Shown: positions 44,106-52,090, counted from the stretch's first letter. The stretch: 64,000 bases of DNA from Pedobacter terrae (GCF_900100705.1 NZ_FNCH01000023.1:1-64000), one strand, 5' to 3'. Notes: generated by a model from the letters alone, not told the origin. Program-made: numbers and translations.

Positions 44106-44945
44106 ATGAATAAATTCGAAAGCCGTTACGCCCAAAGCCCCAAAGAAGTTAAACAAATGGATACCGCTGCTTTGCGGGAAAATTTCTTAATTGAAAACGT
44201 ATTTGAGGCCAACCAGGTAAACCTAACCTTATCTCATTTTGACAGGTATATTGTTGGTGGTGCAATGCCTGTTGATCAGAAAATAGCATTGCCAAACCCT
44301 GATGATTTAAAAGCGACCTACTTTTTGGAACGCAGGGAATTGGGAATCATCAATGTTGGCGGAAAAGCTATTGTTATTGCTGATGGCGAAAAATACGAAC
44401 TGGATTATAAAGAAGCTTTATACATTGGTAAAGGTACAAAAGAAGTGTTTTTTGAATCTGCCACACCAGGCGAAGCCGCTAAATTATACATCAATTCTGC
44501 CCCTGCACATCATACTTACCCTACTAAAAAGGTGAGCAAAGCTGAAGCGGAGATTGTAGAGTTGGGTACGCCTGAAACAGCGAATCACAGAATAATCAAT
44601 AAGTTGTTAGTGAACAGTGTTTTGCCAACCTGCCAGTTACAAATGGGGATGACTGAGTTAAAATCGGGCAGTGTGTGGAATACCATGCCAGCACATACGC
44701 ACGACAGAAGGATGGAAGCCTATTTTTATTTCGAAGTTCCAAAAGGACAGAGTGTTTGCCACTTTATGGGTCAGCCACAAGAAACCCGCCACATCTGGAT
44801 GCAGGGCGATCAGGCGGTAATTTCGCCAAACTGGTCTATCCATTCCGGAGCAGGTACCAGCAACTATACTTTTATTTGGGGTATGGCGGGCGAAAATCTT
44901 GATTATGGCGATATGGATCACTGTGCCATTACCGAACTAAAATAA
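44106..44945 (+). CDS. kduI: 5-dehydro-4-deoxy-D-glucuronate isomerase
   Basis: KduI converts 5-keto-4-deoxyuronate (DKI), released from pectin or unsaturated glucuronides, to 2,5-diketo-3-deoxygluconate. At 279 residues it has the family length. The start ESRYAQSPKEVKQMDT, TYFLERRELGIINVGG, the zinc site AHTHDRRMEAYFYFEV (about 197-212) and IHSGAGTSNYTFIWGMAGEN near the end are hallmarks of KduI. kduD follows after 14 bp, making a two-step operon. No lyase, KDG kinase or KDPG aldolase gene is adjacent, so the pathway must be completed elsewhere. Confidence 0.97.
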   Translation: MNKFESRYAQSPKEVKQMDTAALRENFLIENVFEANQVNLTLSHFDRYIVGGAMPVDQKIALPNPDDLKATYFLERRELGIINVGGKAIVIADGEKYELDYKEALYIGKGTKEVFFESATPGEAAKLYINSAPAHHTYPTKKVSKAEAEIVELGTPETANHRIINKLLVNSVLPTCQLQMGMTELKSGSVWNTMPAHTHDRRMEAYFYFEVPKGQSVCHFMGQPQETRHIWMQGDQAVISPNWSIHSGAGTSNYTFIWGMAGENLDYGDMDHCAITELK

Positions 44946-44959
44946 TTTAAGAATACATC

Positions 44960-45724
44960 ATGTCGAACATATTTAATTTAGCAGGTAAAACTGCATTAGT
45001 AACCGGCTGCAAAAGAGGAATAGGGAAAGCTATGGCGTTGGCTTTGGCCGAAGCAGGTGCCGATATTATCGGTGTTTCGGCAAGTCTTGAACTTCAAGGC
45101 AGTGCTGTTGAGAAAGAAATTTTAGCGCTGGGCAGAAAATTTTATGCTTACCAGTGCGATTTTGGTAAACGCGAAAATACCCTGGCTTTTGCTGCTCAGG
45201 TAAAAGCAGATCATCCTGTGATTGATATTTTAGTGAATAATGCCGGAACGATTTTACGACAGCCAATTGCTGAACATTCTGATGAATATTGGGATGAAGT
45301 AATTGCCGTAAACCAATCGGCACCGTTTATTTTAACCCGCGAAATTGGCAGGGAGATGATCGCCAGAGGAAGTGGGAAAGTAATTTTTACCGCATCCTTA
45401 CTGTCGTTCCAGGGTGGGATTACCGTACCGGGTTATGCGGCAAGTAAAGGTGCAATTGCATCTTTAACCAAGGCTTTTGCAAACGAGTGGGCATCAAAAG
45501 GGGTAAATGTGAATGCAATTGCACCTGGATATATTGCAACTGATAATACTTCTGCTTTACGCGAGGATCAGGATAGGAGCACTTCTATATTATCCCGTAT
45601 ACCTGCCGGAAGATGGGGAACACCTGAAGATTTTAAAGGACCAACGCTGTTTCTGGCCTCAGCAGCAAGCGATTATGTTCATGGAACGATTTTGACTGTT
45701 GATGGAGGTTGGATGGGACGGTAG
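44960..45724 (+). CDS. kduD: 2-dehydro-3-deoxy-D-gluconate 5-dehydrogenase (KduD), SDR family
   Basis: KduD reduces 2,5-diketo-3-deoxygluconate to KDG with NAD(P)H, the step after KduI. It is a classical short-chain dehydrogenase of 254 residues with the cofactor motif TGCKRGIGKAMA (about 15-26), the NNAG motif (about 93-96), catalytic Ser and YAASK (about 159-163), and the C-terminal YVHGTILTVDGGWMGR. It is the second and last gene of the kduID operon. A heptad array begins four bases after its stop and is followed by a strong terminator. Confidence 0.96.
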   Translation: MSNIFNLAGKTALVTGCKRGIGKAMALALAEAGADIIGVSASLELQGSAVEKEILALGRKFYAYQCDFGKRENTLAFAAQVKADHPVIDILVNNAGTILRQPIAEHSDEYWDEVIAVNQSAPFILTREIGREMIARGSGKVIFTASLLSFQGGITVPGYAASKGAIASLTKAFANEWASKGVNVNAIAPGYIATDNTSALREDQDRSTSILSRIPAGRWGTPEDFKGPTLFLASAASDYVHGTILTVDGGWMGR

Positions 45725-45727
45725 TTT

Positions 45728-45762
45728 AGTCCTTAGTCTGCAGTCTTTAGTCCAGAGTCGAT
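45728..45762 (+). repeat. Heptad array AGTCNNN after kduD
   Basis: Five exact heptads: AGTCCTT, AGTCTGC, AGTCTTT, AGTCCAG, AGTCGAT, starting four bases after the kduD stop. Confidence 0.8.
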
Positions 45763-45777
45763 GTTCAGAAGTATTTA

Positions 45778-45813
45778 AACCTCGCAGATTTTGAAAACCT
45801 GCGAGGTTTTTTT
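45778..45813 (+). terminator. Terminator of kduID
   Basis: AACCTCGCAG pairs with CTGCGAGGTT and is followed by a run of T residues. Confidence 0.9.
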
Positions 45814-45830
45814 ATGCAATTTTGAGCTGA

Positions 45831-45858
45831 GGACTTGCGACTCATGACCGCGGACTTA
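45831..45858 (-). repeat. Inverted heptad array beyond the kduD terminator
   Basis: GGACTTG, CGACTCA, TGACCGC and GGACTTA are exact heptads whose reverse complement carries AGTCC. They mirror the array at 45728-45762 across the terminator. Confidence 0.7.
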
Positions 45859-45924
45859 ATAACCTGAACTCGATAATTATTTAGTTAAAATACTGTCTTA
45901 TAAGCGCTCAATCCCTTACCGATT

Positions 45925-46037
45925 CGTCATGCTGAACTTGTTTTACAAGTAGAAATAATATTTTCAATGGCGTTGTAGCTACTTCGTGGTCAGCATCTTT
46001 TTAGCAGGGAAGACCCTGAAATGAATTCAGGGTGACG
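45925..46037. repeat. Family-A element with a 66-bp conserved core
   Basis: The ends are CGTCATGCTGAACTTG and TTCAGGGTGACG. The core 45943-46008 matches 56195-56260 in inverted orientation at 59 of 66 positions. It lies in the 373-bp gap between kduD and the carbonic anhydrase. Confidence 0.75.
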
Positions 46038-46097
46038 GTCGATTAATCAAAAAGTCAATATAAGCTACCGATAGGTAATATTAATAATCTAACTAGG

Positions 46098-46724
46098 TTA
46101 ATACAAATTATAAATCTCTTTAATGTCCTTCAAAATGTTTTCGAAATCGATTTTAAGATCGATTAATTTACCCGTATGGATATCGAAAACCCAGCCGTGA
46201 ACCGTTATTCCGCGTTCGGTAATGGCTTCCTGTACCGCTGCAGTCTTTAGCAGGTTAACGCATTGTTCCTGAACATTCAGTTCTACCAGTCTGTTGTAAC
46301 GAGCGCCTTCATCCTCAATGGCATTTAGCTCATCTCTATGGATGCGGTAAACATCGCGAATATTTCTTAACCATGGATTGAGTATGCCCATATCAGCAGG
46401 TTGCATGGCTGCTTTTACACCTCCGCAGTTGTAGTGACCGCAAACTACAATGTGGTTCACTTTTAAATGTCTTACTGCGTAGTTTAAAACCGTCATCACG
46501 TTTAAATCTACGTTGTTTACCAGGTTGGCCACGTTACGGTGTACAAAAGCCTGTCCAGGTTGTATACCCATTAAATCTTCGGCTGTAACACGGCTATCTG
46601 AACATCCGATATACAGAAACTCCGGACTTTGTCCTTTAGATAACTCTGTAAAGTAATTGGGATCAATGGCTAGTTTTTCTGCGATCCATTTTTCGTTGTT
46701 CTTAAAAACATCTTCTACATTCAT
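46098..46724 (-). CDS. Beta-class carbonic anhydrase
   Basis: A 208-residue zinc enzyme that interconverts CO2 and bicarbonate. The zinc ligands are Cys41 (CSDSR, with the Asp43-Arg45 dyad), His97 and Cys100 (CGHYNCGGV), all conserved. FVHRNVANLV and the C-terminal GITVHGWVFDIHTGKLIDL are typical of the cytoplasmic bacterial type. It has no signal peptide. The gene is monocistronic on the minus strand, with a 390-bp gap upstream and a repeat element downstream. Bicarbonate supply for carboxylases is the usual role. Confidence 0.95.
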   Translation of the reverse strand: MNVEDVFKNNEKWIAEKLAIDPNYFTELSKGQSPEFLYIGCSDSRVTAEDLMGIQPGQAFVHRNVANLVNNVDLNVMTVLNYAVRHLKVNHIVVCGHYNCGGVKAAMQPADMGILNPWLRNIRDVYRIHRDELNAIEDEGARYNRLVELNVQEQCVNLLKTAAVQEAITERGITVHGWVFDIHTGKLIDLKIDFENILKDIKEIYNLY

Positions 46725-47115
46725 ATCTGTGGTCTAATATCTTTGTTGGATAAATCAATTATTATTAAGCTGTTGTTTATGCCTGCATAATAAAAAAAAT
46801 ATTTCCTGATACCGGCAAGTTATTCGTCTATAATTGTTGTAATCAGATTGAATAAATATGCAGGCTGCAGGTTTCTTGTATAGAGTGATTTAACAAATTT
46901 TAGCCAAAAATGTTTAAGATTTTTCAGGCATTTAGGGAAACTCGGGAGAGTACCCCAGCGTGTTCATTTCGGCTTATTGCTTAGTGATTATCTAAGCGTT
47001 TAGATAGAGAATTGATTCTTAATCGAATGGCTTTCGGATGGAGCGCAAGGAAGAGTATTTCTCAACTTCGCTGCGCTCCGCTCGAAATGGCGACTAATTG
47101 TATTAGTCTAATATT
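46725..47115. other. 390-bp intergenic region with a family-C half element
   Basis: No gene is seen. At 47058-47094, ATTTCTCAACTTCGCTGC and CTCGAAATGGCGAC match the right half of the family-C element at 25071-25153. No strong promoter box for the flanking minus-strand genes was found. Confidence 0.5.
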
Positions 47116-47724
47116 TTAGCTTGCCACAGCTACCGCATTTTTATTGATGTGGTTAGGCAATTCTTCTAGCGTGTATAAGTTAACTAACGATTCTCTCAAT
47201 ACATCTTTAGCATCATGCCACACGTTTTCTTGAGTGAAATGGCAAATGCCGTTGGTTAGTTCTGTAATAATTGCGCCAATTAATGTTGCAAAATGATTTT
47301 CGAATACATCTCCAGAATGATATTTAATAGAGAATACCTTATTGTAATTTTGTAACTGTGCTTCAACCGCTGCACTTAGCTTTACGGGTTTTGCAGCTTT
47401 TCGTTTTTTCTTTTTGAATAAACCAAGAATTTTTTGGACGATACTCTGTTTAATGATTTTTTCTTTAAAAAGCTTTTTTTTGTATTCCTTTAAATCGAAT
47501 GATTTAAGAGAAACACTAAAATTTAACTTTAAATTATTTTCGTTAAATATTGCAAGGCTTGGTTTGTCCCATTTAAAAACAATCGGTAAGTTTCCATTCG
47601 GATTTCTGAATGAAAAAGAAGAATTAATATCCAAAACGTTCTCATGTTCATTTAAACGTTTTAAGATTGTTGGAATAAGATCGTCTGTTAAAGAATTGGT
47701 GTAGATGTTAATATAAGCGCTCAT
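47116..47724 (-). CDS. Hypothetical protein, alpha/beta, with a basic central linker
   Basis: A 202-residue protein without signal peptide (MSAYINIYTNSLTDDLIPTI). The first 75 residues alternate strands and helices. Residues about 78-117 are strikingly lysine-rich (LFKKKKRKAAKPVK). The last 80 residues are helical (ENHFATLIGAIITELTNGIC). I do not recognise a family or an active site. The gene is isolated, with intergenic gaps of more than 300 bp on both sides, so context gives no clue. The regular codon use and a clean ATG start support a real gene. Confidence 0.7.
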   Translation of the reverse strand: MSAYINIYTNSLTDDLIPTILKRLNEHENVLDINSSFSFRNPNGNLPIVFKWDKPSLAIFNENNLKLNFSVSLKSFDLKEYKKKLFKEKIIKQSIVQKILGLFKKKKRKAAKPVKLSAAVEAQLQNYNKVFSIKYHSGDVFENHFATLIGAIITELTNGICHFTQENVWHDAKDVLRESLVNLYTLEELPNHINKNAVAVAS

Positions 47725-48091
47725 GTTTAATTAAGATTAGCTGAATCAATGTAATTGCACAGATTTTTTCGACCTATGCTTTTTTATTCAATGATAGTTA
47801 AGGATATCATTATGCTATGGAGCAATCTATTTATAGACTGTCCTCCTGCATATCAATTAACCTGCAAATCTTAATATGGATTGATAGTAATTTTTTTTCA
47901 TTTTATGTGGTTTTATTGTGTGTCATTATTTTCGCAAAGGGCGGGTTTTTAATTTCAATTAATTAAACGGACCGAAGAGGGGAAACGCTACAATTAATCT
48001 AAAAATACTTTGATAGCAATAATTATACCATAATACCGTTGGTTCCCCTAAGTTTTCGGCAGCTTTTCATACTGGTGAGTTGCAGCGTATC
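47725..48091. other. 367-bp intergenic region, nothing recognised
   Basis: AT-rich sequence without a credible ORF, terminator stem or family A-D repeat. It probably contains the promoter of the gene at 47116 and the 3' region of the Crp-type gene. Confidence 0.4.
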
Positions 48092-48682
48092 TTAAAATTT
48101 AGGTGTGTCAAAATCGCCCTTGGCTATAGCCTGCTTTAAGCTTCTGTTAAAGCTCCTTACCGAGATGCCCAGATAGGCAGCCATGTCTTCTTTAGAGATA
48201 AAGATGTGCTCATCAGCTTGTAATTTAAATAATTTCAAAATGGCATATTCTAAGGTGTATAATTGCTGGAAAGCTGCGCGTGTACTGGTTTGTATAATTC
48301 TGGTAGACAATTCCTGGAGTAGGAGTGTAGTGAATTCGCTACTTTTGTTAATTAATGAAAGAAAATGATGATGCGGTATAACGTAGGCCGTAACATCGCT
48401 AATTGCAGCTACATTGCACAGGCAGATAATCTTTTTTAGCGCTTCTAATTCACCAACAATTTCACCCTTACCTAAAAATTCGATAATAAAATCTTTACCG
48501 TTTTCTTCAGAAATAAAACATTTGCTAATGCCTTCTTTAATGATGTAGATGTTGCTGATTTTTTCGCCTTGCTCTATAAATCTATAGCCTGCTTTAAAGT
48601 TTTTAAGCGTAATATCCGCTTCCTTATTTTCAGCGCAAAAACGTTCAATAAAGGTTAAGAAAGTAAGGTTGGTACGTAGCAT
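48092..48682 (-). CDS. Crp/Fnr-family transcriptional regulator
   Basis: A 196-residue regulator from ATG 48682 (MLRTNLTFLTFIERF). The upstream in-frame extension to 48772 would overlap the divergent gene's promoter and is not homologous to the family start. Residues about 20-115 form a cyclic-nucleotide-binding-like beta barrel (FKAGYRFIEQGEKISNIYII, FLGKGEIVGELEAL). Residues about 150-190 form the winged HTH (ISKEDMAAYLGISVRSFNRS). The conserved R of cAMP-binding Crp is not evident, so the ligand is open. It is divergent from the HAD/CAT operon and may control it. Confidence 0.88.
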   Translation of the reverse strand: MLRTNLTFLTFIERFCAENKEADITLKNFKAGYRFIEQGEKISNIYIIKEGISKCFISEENGKDFIIEFLGKGEIVGELEALKKIICLCNVAAISDVTAYVIPHHHFLSLINKSSEFTTLLLQELSTRIIQTSTRAAFQQLYTLEYAILKLFKLQADEHIFISKEDMAAYLGISVRSFNRSLKQAIAKGDFDTPKF

Positions 48683-48710
48683 ATTTATGTAGTCGAGACA
48701 AATGTCCTTT

Positions 48711-48738
48711 TTTGAAGGTCGTTGTTGCGTTACTTTTG
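48711..48738 (+). promoter_or_regulatory. Promoter of the HAD-CAT operon
   Basis: TTTG (48711-48714) and TACTTTTG (48731-48738) match the Bacteroidota -33 and -7 boxes with a 16-bp spacer, slightly short. The ATG follows 22 bp later. Confidence 0.55.
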
Positions 48739-48760
48739 TGGTGCTAAAGTAAGCATAACC

Positions 48761-49456
48761 ATGAAAAATCAAATTACTGTAATTGCTTTTGATGCAGATG
48801 ATACCCTTTGGGTAAATGAGCCCTATTTCAGGGAAGCCGAAAATCAGTTTGCAGGCCTTTTAGAAGATTTTATGCCGCACCACAACATCCTGGCAGAACT
48901 TTACCAAACGGAAATAGCCAATTTACCACTTTATGGTTATGGAATTAAGGGTTTTGTATTGAGCATGATCGAAACTGTTTTAAGGATAACAGCTGGTAAA
49001 ATAGACCCAATGGTGATTAATAGGGCCATAGAACTGGGACAGGATATGCTTAATAAACCGGTAGAGCTGCTTGATGGTGTTGAAGAAGTGCTGAAAGCCT
49101 TACATGGAAAATATAAACTGGTGGTGGCTACCAAAGGGGATTTGTTGGATCAGCAAAGAAAATTAACGAAATCAGGACTCGATCACTACTTTCACCATAT
49201 TGAGATTATGAGTGATAAGCAGGAAAAAGATTATCGAAAACTAATCAAACATCTGGATTGTAAGCCTGAAGCGTTTTTAATGTTGGGGAATTCGTTAAAA
49301 TCGGATGTTTTACCTGTGTTGAGTATTGGCGGACACGCTGTTCATATCCCTTTTCATACTACATGGGTGCATGAGCATATTGATCATACCATTGAGCATG
49401 CAAATTTTTACCAGATGAAAAGTCTATCTGAGGTCTTACCAAAACTAATTGAATGA
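48761..49456 (+). CDS. HAD-family hydrolase
   Basis: A 231-residue haloacid-dehalogenase-type hydrolase from ATG 48761 (MKNQITVIAFDADDTLW). The nucleophile motif DADDT (Asp11, Asp13) is followed by a helical cap domain (about 25-95), then motif II/III around VVATKGDLLDQQRKL and MLGNSLKSDVLPVLSIGG. HAD enzymes of this size are mostly small-molecule phosphatases, but the substrate is unknown. Its stop overlaps the start of the CAT-like gene by four bases (ATGA), so the two are translationally coupled. Confidence 0.9.
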   Translation: MKNQITVIAFDADDTLWVNEPYFREAENQFAGLLEDFMPHHNILAELYQTEIANLPLYGYGIKGFVLSMIETVLRITAGKIDPMVINRAIELGQDMLNKPVELLDGVEEVLKALHGKYKLVVATKGDLLDQQRKLTKSGLDHYFHHIEIMSDKQEKDYRKLIKHLDCKPEAFLMLGNSLKSDVLPVLSIGGHAVHIPFHTTWVHEHIDHTIEHANFYQMKSLSEVLPKLIE

Positions 49457-50097
49457 AAGAAAAAATAGATATCAATACCTGGATCAGAAAAGATCATTTT
49501 AAATTTTTTAGCACTTTTGAAGAGCCTTTCTTCGGTGTTACTGTAGATGTAGATTGTACGGCTACCTACCAGGAAGCGAAAGAACAAAATGCTTCCTTTT
49601 TTCTGCTTTACCTGCACAAATCGCTGCTGGCTGCCAATCAAGTAGAGCCTTTTAAATACCGCATTATTGATGGTGAAGTTTGGAAATACGAGATTGTAAA
49701 TGCTGCTGCAACCATTAACCGTCCAAACGGAACTTTTGGGTTTGGTTATATGGGTTTCCATGAGGATTTTGAAGATTTTAGAACAGCAGCCAACAACGAA
49801 ATTGAAAAAGTACAGGCCAGCACCGGCTTAATCCCTTCGTCATCGGGTGAAAATGTAATCCATTATTCAGCACTGCCCTGGTTAAATTTTACCTCTTTAT
49901 CCCATGCGCGAAACTACGCTTATCAAGATAGTTGCCCAAAAATATCTTTTGGTAAGGTAAGAGATGAAAACGGAAGAAAAATAATGTCGGTTTCTATCCA
50001 TGTAAATCATGCTTTGATGGATGGTTTTAACGTTGCCCAATTTGTAGATCGCTATCAGGCGCTGTTAAACAATACAGCGGTTAAAGCAAATGTTTAG
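49453..50097 (+). CDS. Chloramphenicol-acetyltransferase-like protein (CatA family)
   Basis: A 214-residue acetyl-CoA-dependent acyltransferase of the trimeric type-A CAT fold. FFGVTVDVDCTATYQEAKEQ, RIIDGEVWKYEIVNAAATIN and the catalytic HxxxDG motif in NHALMDGFNV (His about 187) are present. ENVIHYSALPWLNFTSLSHA also matches the family. Typical CAT has HHAVCDG; here the residue before the catalytic His is Asn, so real chloramphenicol resistance is uncertain. Coupling to a HAD hydrolase and chromosomal placement suggest a housekeeping acetyltransferase or an intrinsic resistance gene. Confidence 0.9.
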   Translation: MKEKIDINTWIRKDHFKFFSTFEEPFFGVTVDVDCTATYQEAKEQNASFFLLYLHKSLLAANQVEPFKYRIIDGEVWKYEIVNAAATINRPNGTFGFGYMGFHEDFEDFRTAANNEIEKVQASTGLIPSSSGENVIHYSALPWLNFTSLSHARNYAYQDSCPKISFGKVRDENGRKIMSVSIHVNHALMDGFNVAQFVDRYQALLNNTAVKANV

Positions 50098-50158
50098 TAT
50101 AAATATTTAAGGAAAGAAATCTAAAACGACATTTAATATTCAGTTAACATCGGGAATT

Positions 50159-50166
50159 TATTTTTG
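50159..50166 (+). promoter_or_regulatory. -7 box three bases before the small membrane gene
   Basis: TATTTTTG fits TAnnTTTG and ends three bases before the ATG at 50170, which suggests a leaderless transcript. Confidence 0.45.
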
Positions 50167-50169
50167 GCA

Positions 50170-50376
50170 ATGTTTATCCTTGCCGTTATTATTCCTTTTT
50201 ACCTTTTGGCTTTTGTAGCTATGTGTTATATGGACAGTGCTTTTAAGGCCATTATGTTTCTTATCATGTTACTGGTTGCCACATTTGTACTTTTTCTTTT
50301 CATCAATTATCCCATGCAATCTGCCCTTGCCGTAATCTGTATAATGGCTTTGTTTGCCTTAAAATTTAAAGATTGA
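50170..50376 (+). CDS. Small hydrophobic membrane protein, function unknown
   Basis: A 68-residue protein from ATG 50170 (MFILAVIIPFYLLAFVAM). The frame is also open from a TTG two codons earlier. Three closely spaced hydrophobic segments cover almost the whole length (about 1-18, 24-42, 45-63), with few charged residues until the tail FALKFKD. No family was recognised. It lies between the CAT gene and tRNA-Ala on the same strand and has its own -7 box. Such small proteins are often missed, but the start box and clean frame favour a real gene. Confidence 0.6.
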   Translation: MFILAVIIPFYLLAFVAMCYMDSAFKAIMFLIMLLVATFVLFLFINYPMQSALAVICIMALFALKFKD

Positions 50377-50395
50377 GTAAAAAGTTGAATTATCA

Positions 50396-50426
50396 TTTGC
50401 ATTCGAGAAAGTATTTGCTATTTTTG
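50396..50426 (+). promoter_or_regulatory. Consensus Bacteroidota promoter of tRNA-Ala
   Basis: TTTG (50396-50399), a 19-bp spacer and TATTTTTG (50419-50426) match the housekeeping consensus exactly. The tRNA begins 63 bp downstream. Confidence 0.75.
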
Positions 50427-50488
50427 CTGCTCAAGCAAGAAGCTTGTTATTCAATGTGTAATTATTTATTATTGAATATTAAAACTTT

Positions 50489-50562
50489 GGGGGATTAGCT
50501 CATTTGGCTAGAGCGCTTCGCTGGCAGTGAAGAGGTGATCGGTTCGAATCCGATATTCTCCA
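50489..50562 (+). tRNA. tRNA-Ala (anticodon GGC)
   Basis: A full cloverleaf of 74 nt. Acceptor GGGGGAT pairs with ATTCTCC with two G-U wobbles. The D stem is GCTC/GAGC. The anticodon stem is CTTCG/TGAAG with loop CTGGCAG (anticodon GGC at 50523-50525, reads GCC and GCU). The T arm is ATCGG-TTCGAAT-CCGAT. The discriminator is A; CCA is not encoded (ACCC follows). The gene is preceded by a consensus promoter and followed by a terminator. Confidence 0.96.
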
Positions 50563-50568
50563 CCCTTA

Positions 50569-50604
50569 AAAGCCGATTTATTAACTTAAATCGGCTTTTT
50601 TTTT
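50569..50604 (+). terminator. Terminator of tRNA-Ala
   Basis: AAAGCCGATTTA pairs with TAAATCGGCTTT and is followed by a run of T residues. Confidence 0.9.
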
Positions 50605-51145
50605 CTTAAAAACATGGCATAGTTTGGATCAAGCGAAGGTAGTAGGGTACTTAAGTTTTATATCCCGTTGATGATGGTATATCATTCAGTCTTAATAAAA
50701 ACTATTTATCCGGATATTTTCACCTTTTAATTGAGTAAGGGTGGGATATCAGGCAGCTATAATCTACCAACATCAAAATAATATACAAGAAACTTTTTCT
50801 AAACTATTAAAACAGCGTATGAGTAGCGCAATCGAATAAATTTCAAATCGTAATAAATCCACTAACTAGTAAAGCCGTAACAAGAGCTTTTTATGTTCTT
50901 AAAGGACTGAATGCTCTTTCTTACATCAAACATCAATTCATTTCATAATCACCCCGATAATTGATTTGGGTATAGATTGCAATTTTGGCACAGAATTGTG
51001 AAAAAGCCATATAAATCATACACAAATAAGGAATATTTGTGGTTTTTTATATTCCTAAAAACGCTAACCGGCCGTTTCAAGGCACTTGTTGATAAATATC
51101 AAGGACTCATTTTTTGTTAAGTTAACTTTAAAAAATAATTAAAAG
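50605..51145. other. 540-bp gap downstream of tRNA-Ala, no gene seen
   Basis: AT-rich, without credible ORFs and without repeat families A-D. No copy of the tRNA 3' end was found here, so there is no sign of an integrated element using this tRNA as an attachment site. Confidence 0.5.
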
Positions 51146-51153
51146 TATCTTTG
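51146..51153 (+). promoter_or_regulatory. -7 box five bases before the gene at 51159
   Basis: TATCTTTG (TAnnTTTG) ends five bases before the ATG, again consistent with a leaderless or near-leaderless mRNA. Confidence 0.5.
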
Positions 51154-51158
51154 CTTTT

Positions 51159-51749
51159 ATGAACAACGCTCTTAAAGTCATGGTGTTATCATTATTAATG
51201 ATTAACGCTAAAGCCCAATCTGTCAAGCCATTATCAGCCGAGGTATTATCAGTTACCCGTGCAAACTTCAACAAAAACTTAATAAAATTCGAGTCAGTTG
51301 ATATCGACAGTCTACCTGCCCCAGTCTATTTATTCTCTAGAGATGGTAAACAAGAAATAAACATTGATGGCGTTACAGTCTTAACTGATCAAAGAGAAAT
51401 TATTGGTATTAAAGATATGGATCTGTCGGACGAGTCTATAAAAAATATCGGGGATAGACTCATAATTCTCGATAAGCTTCAGAAAGCCTATAGTGAAGCA
51501 TCCAATGATGAATATAGATCTAGCAAAAGAAACAAAAATAAAATCGTTTTCTATGACCGCAGATTTTTTGCGGTTCTACGCTCAATGAGAACAACCTTGA
51601 AAGATTTTAAAACCATGTATGCTGCACATCAGAATGATAAAACAAAAGCAATATCAGTTGCAGCAATGAGAAGCCCTAACATTGACTGGGAATTCTATTG
51701 CCGTTTGATACAAGTGGAGCACCAGAAAATACAAGTACTAGCCAAATAA
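51159..51749 (+). CDS. Exported protein of unknown function
   Basis: A 196-residue protein with a clear signal peptide (MNNALKVMVLSLLMINAKAQ). The mature part begins with a strand-rich section (LPAPVYLFSRDGKQEINIDG) and continues with amphipathic, highly charged helices (SDESIKNIGDRLIILDKLQK, NDEYRSSKRNKNKIVFYDRR). It has no lipobox and no cysteine pairs that suggest disulfides. I do not recognise a family. It is monocistronic, with a -7 box directly before the ATG and a terminator behind it, so it is an independent periplasmic or secreted product. Confidence 0.75.
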   Translation: MNNALKVMVLSLLMINAKAQSVKPLSAEVLSVTRANFNKNLIKFESVDIDSLPAPVYLFSRDGKQEINIDGVTVLTDQREIIGIKDMDLSDESIKNIGDRLIILDKLQKAYSEASNDEYRSSKRNKNKIVFYDRRFFAVLRSMRTTLKDFKTMYAAHQNDKTKAISVAAMRSPNIDWEFYCRLIQVEHQKIQVLAK

Positions 51750-51770
51750 TTATTGGCCACGATTAAAACT

Positions 51771-51805
51771 AACCATCTGCAACTAAAGTTGTAGGTGGTT
51801 TTTGG
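51771..51805 (+). terminator. Terminator after the exported protein gene
   Basis: AACCATCTGCAACT pairs with AGTTGTAGGTGGTT (two mismatches), with loop AA, followed by TTTTGGTTTT. Confidence 0.8.
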
Positions 51806-52062
51806 TTTTATATCTACTGGTGATCAGAAATTGAAGGTTAAAATTATAATTAACAAAAAGAGTCTTTATTACATTCTGAATGACAAATTCATCATTCAAT
51901 ACGAATGCAACCTCTTCGAGTGGAATGTTTTTATTTAAAAACCCGGTCGCCGTTCATCAATTTTAACTAAACAACACTTTTAGATGCACCCCGCTTTGTA
52001 AGCAGAGCAGCTAAAATTAAACCTTTTATTTACTTATTTTAACCTGTTCTTTACTTAAGTTG

Positions 52063-52090
52063 TTGAGCACTGTTTTAACATTTAGATTTG
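52063..52090 (+). promoter_or_regulatory. Promoter of the GH2 gene, abutting the start codon
   Basis: TTG (52063-52065), a 17-bp spacer and TAGATTTG (52083-52090) form a good -33/-7 pair. The ATG follows three bases after the -7 box. The preceding stretch 51806-52062 holds no gene. Confidence 0.55.

Noticed and set aside
50489..51158. tRNA-Ala as an integration site of a mobile element
   Set aside because: No direct repeat of the tRNA 3' end and no integrase gene in the following sequence.
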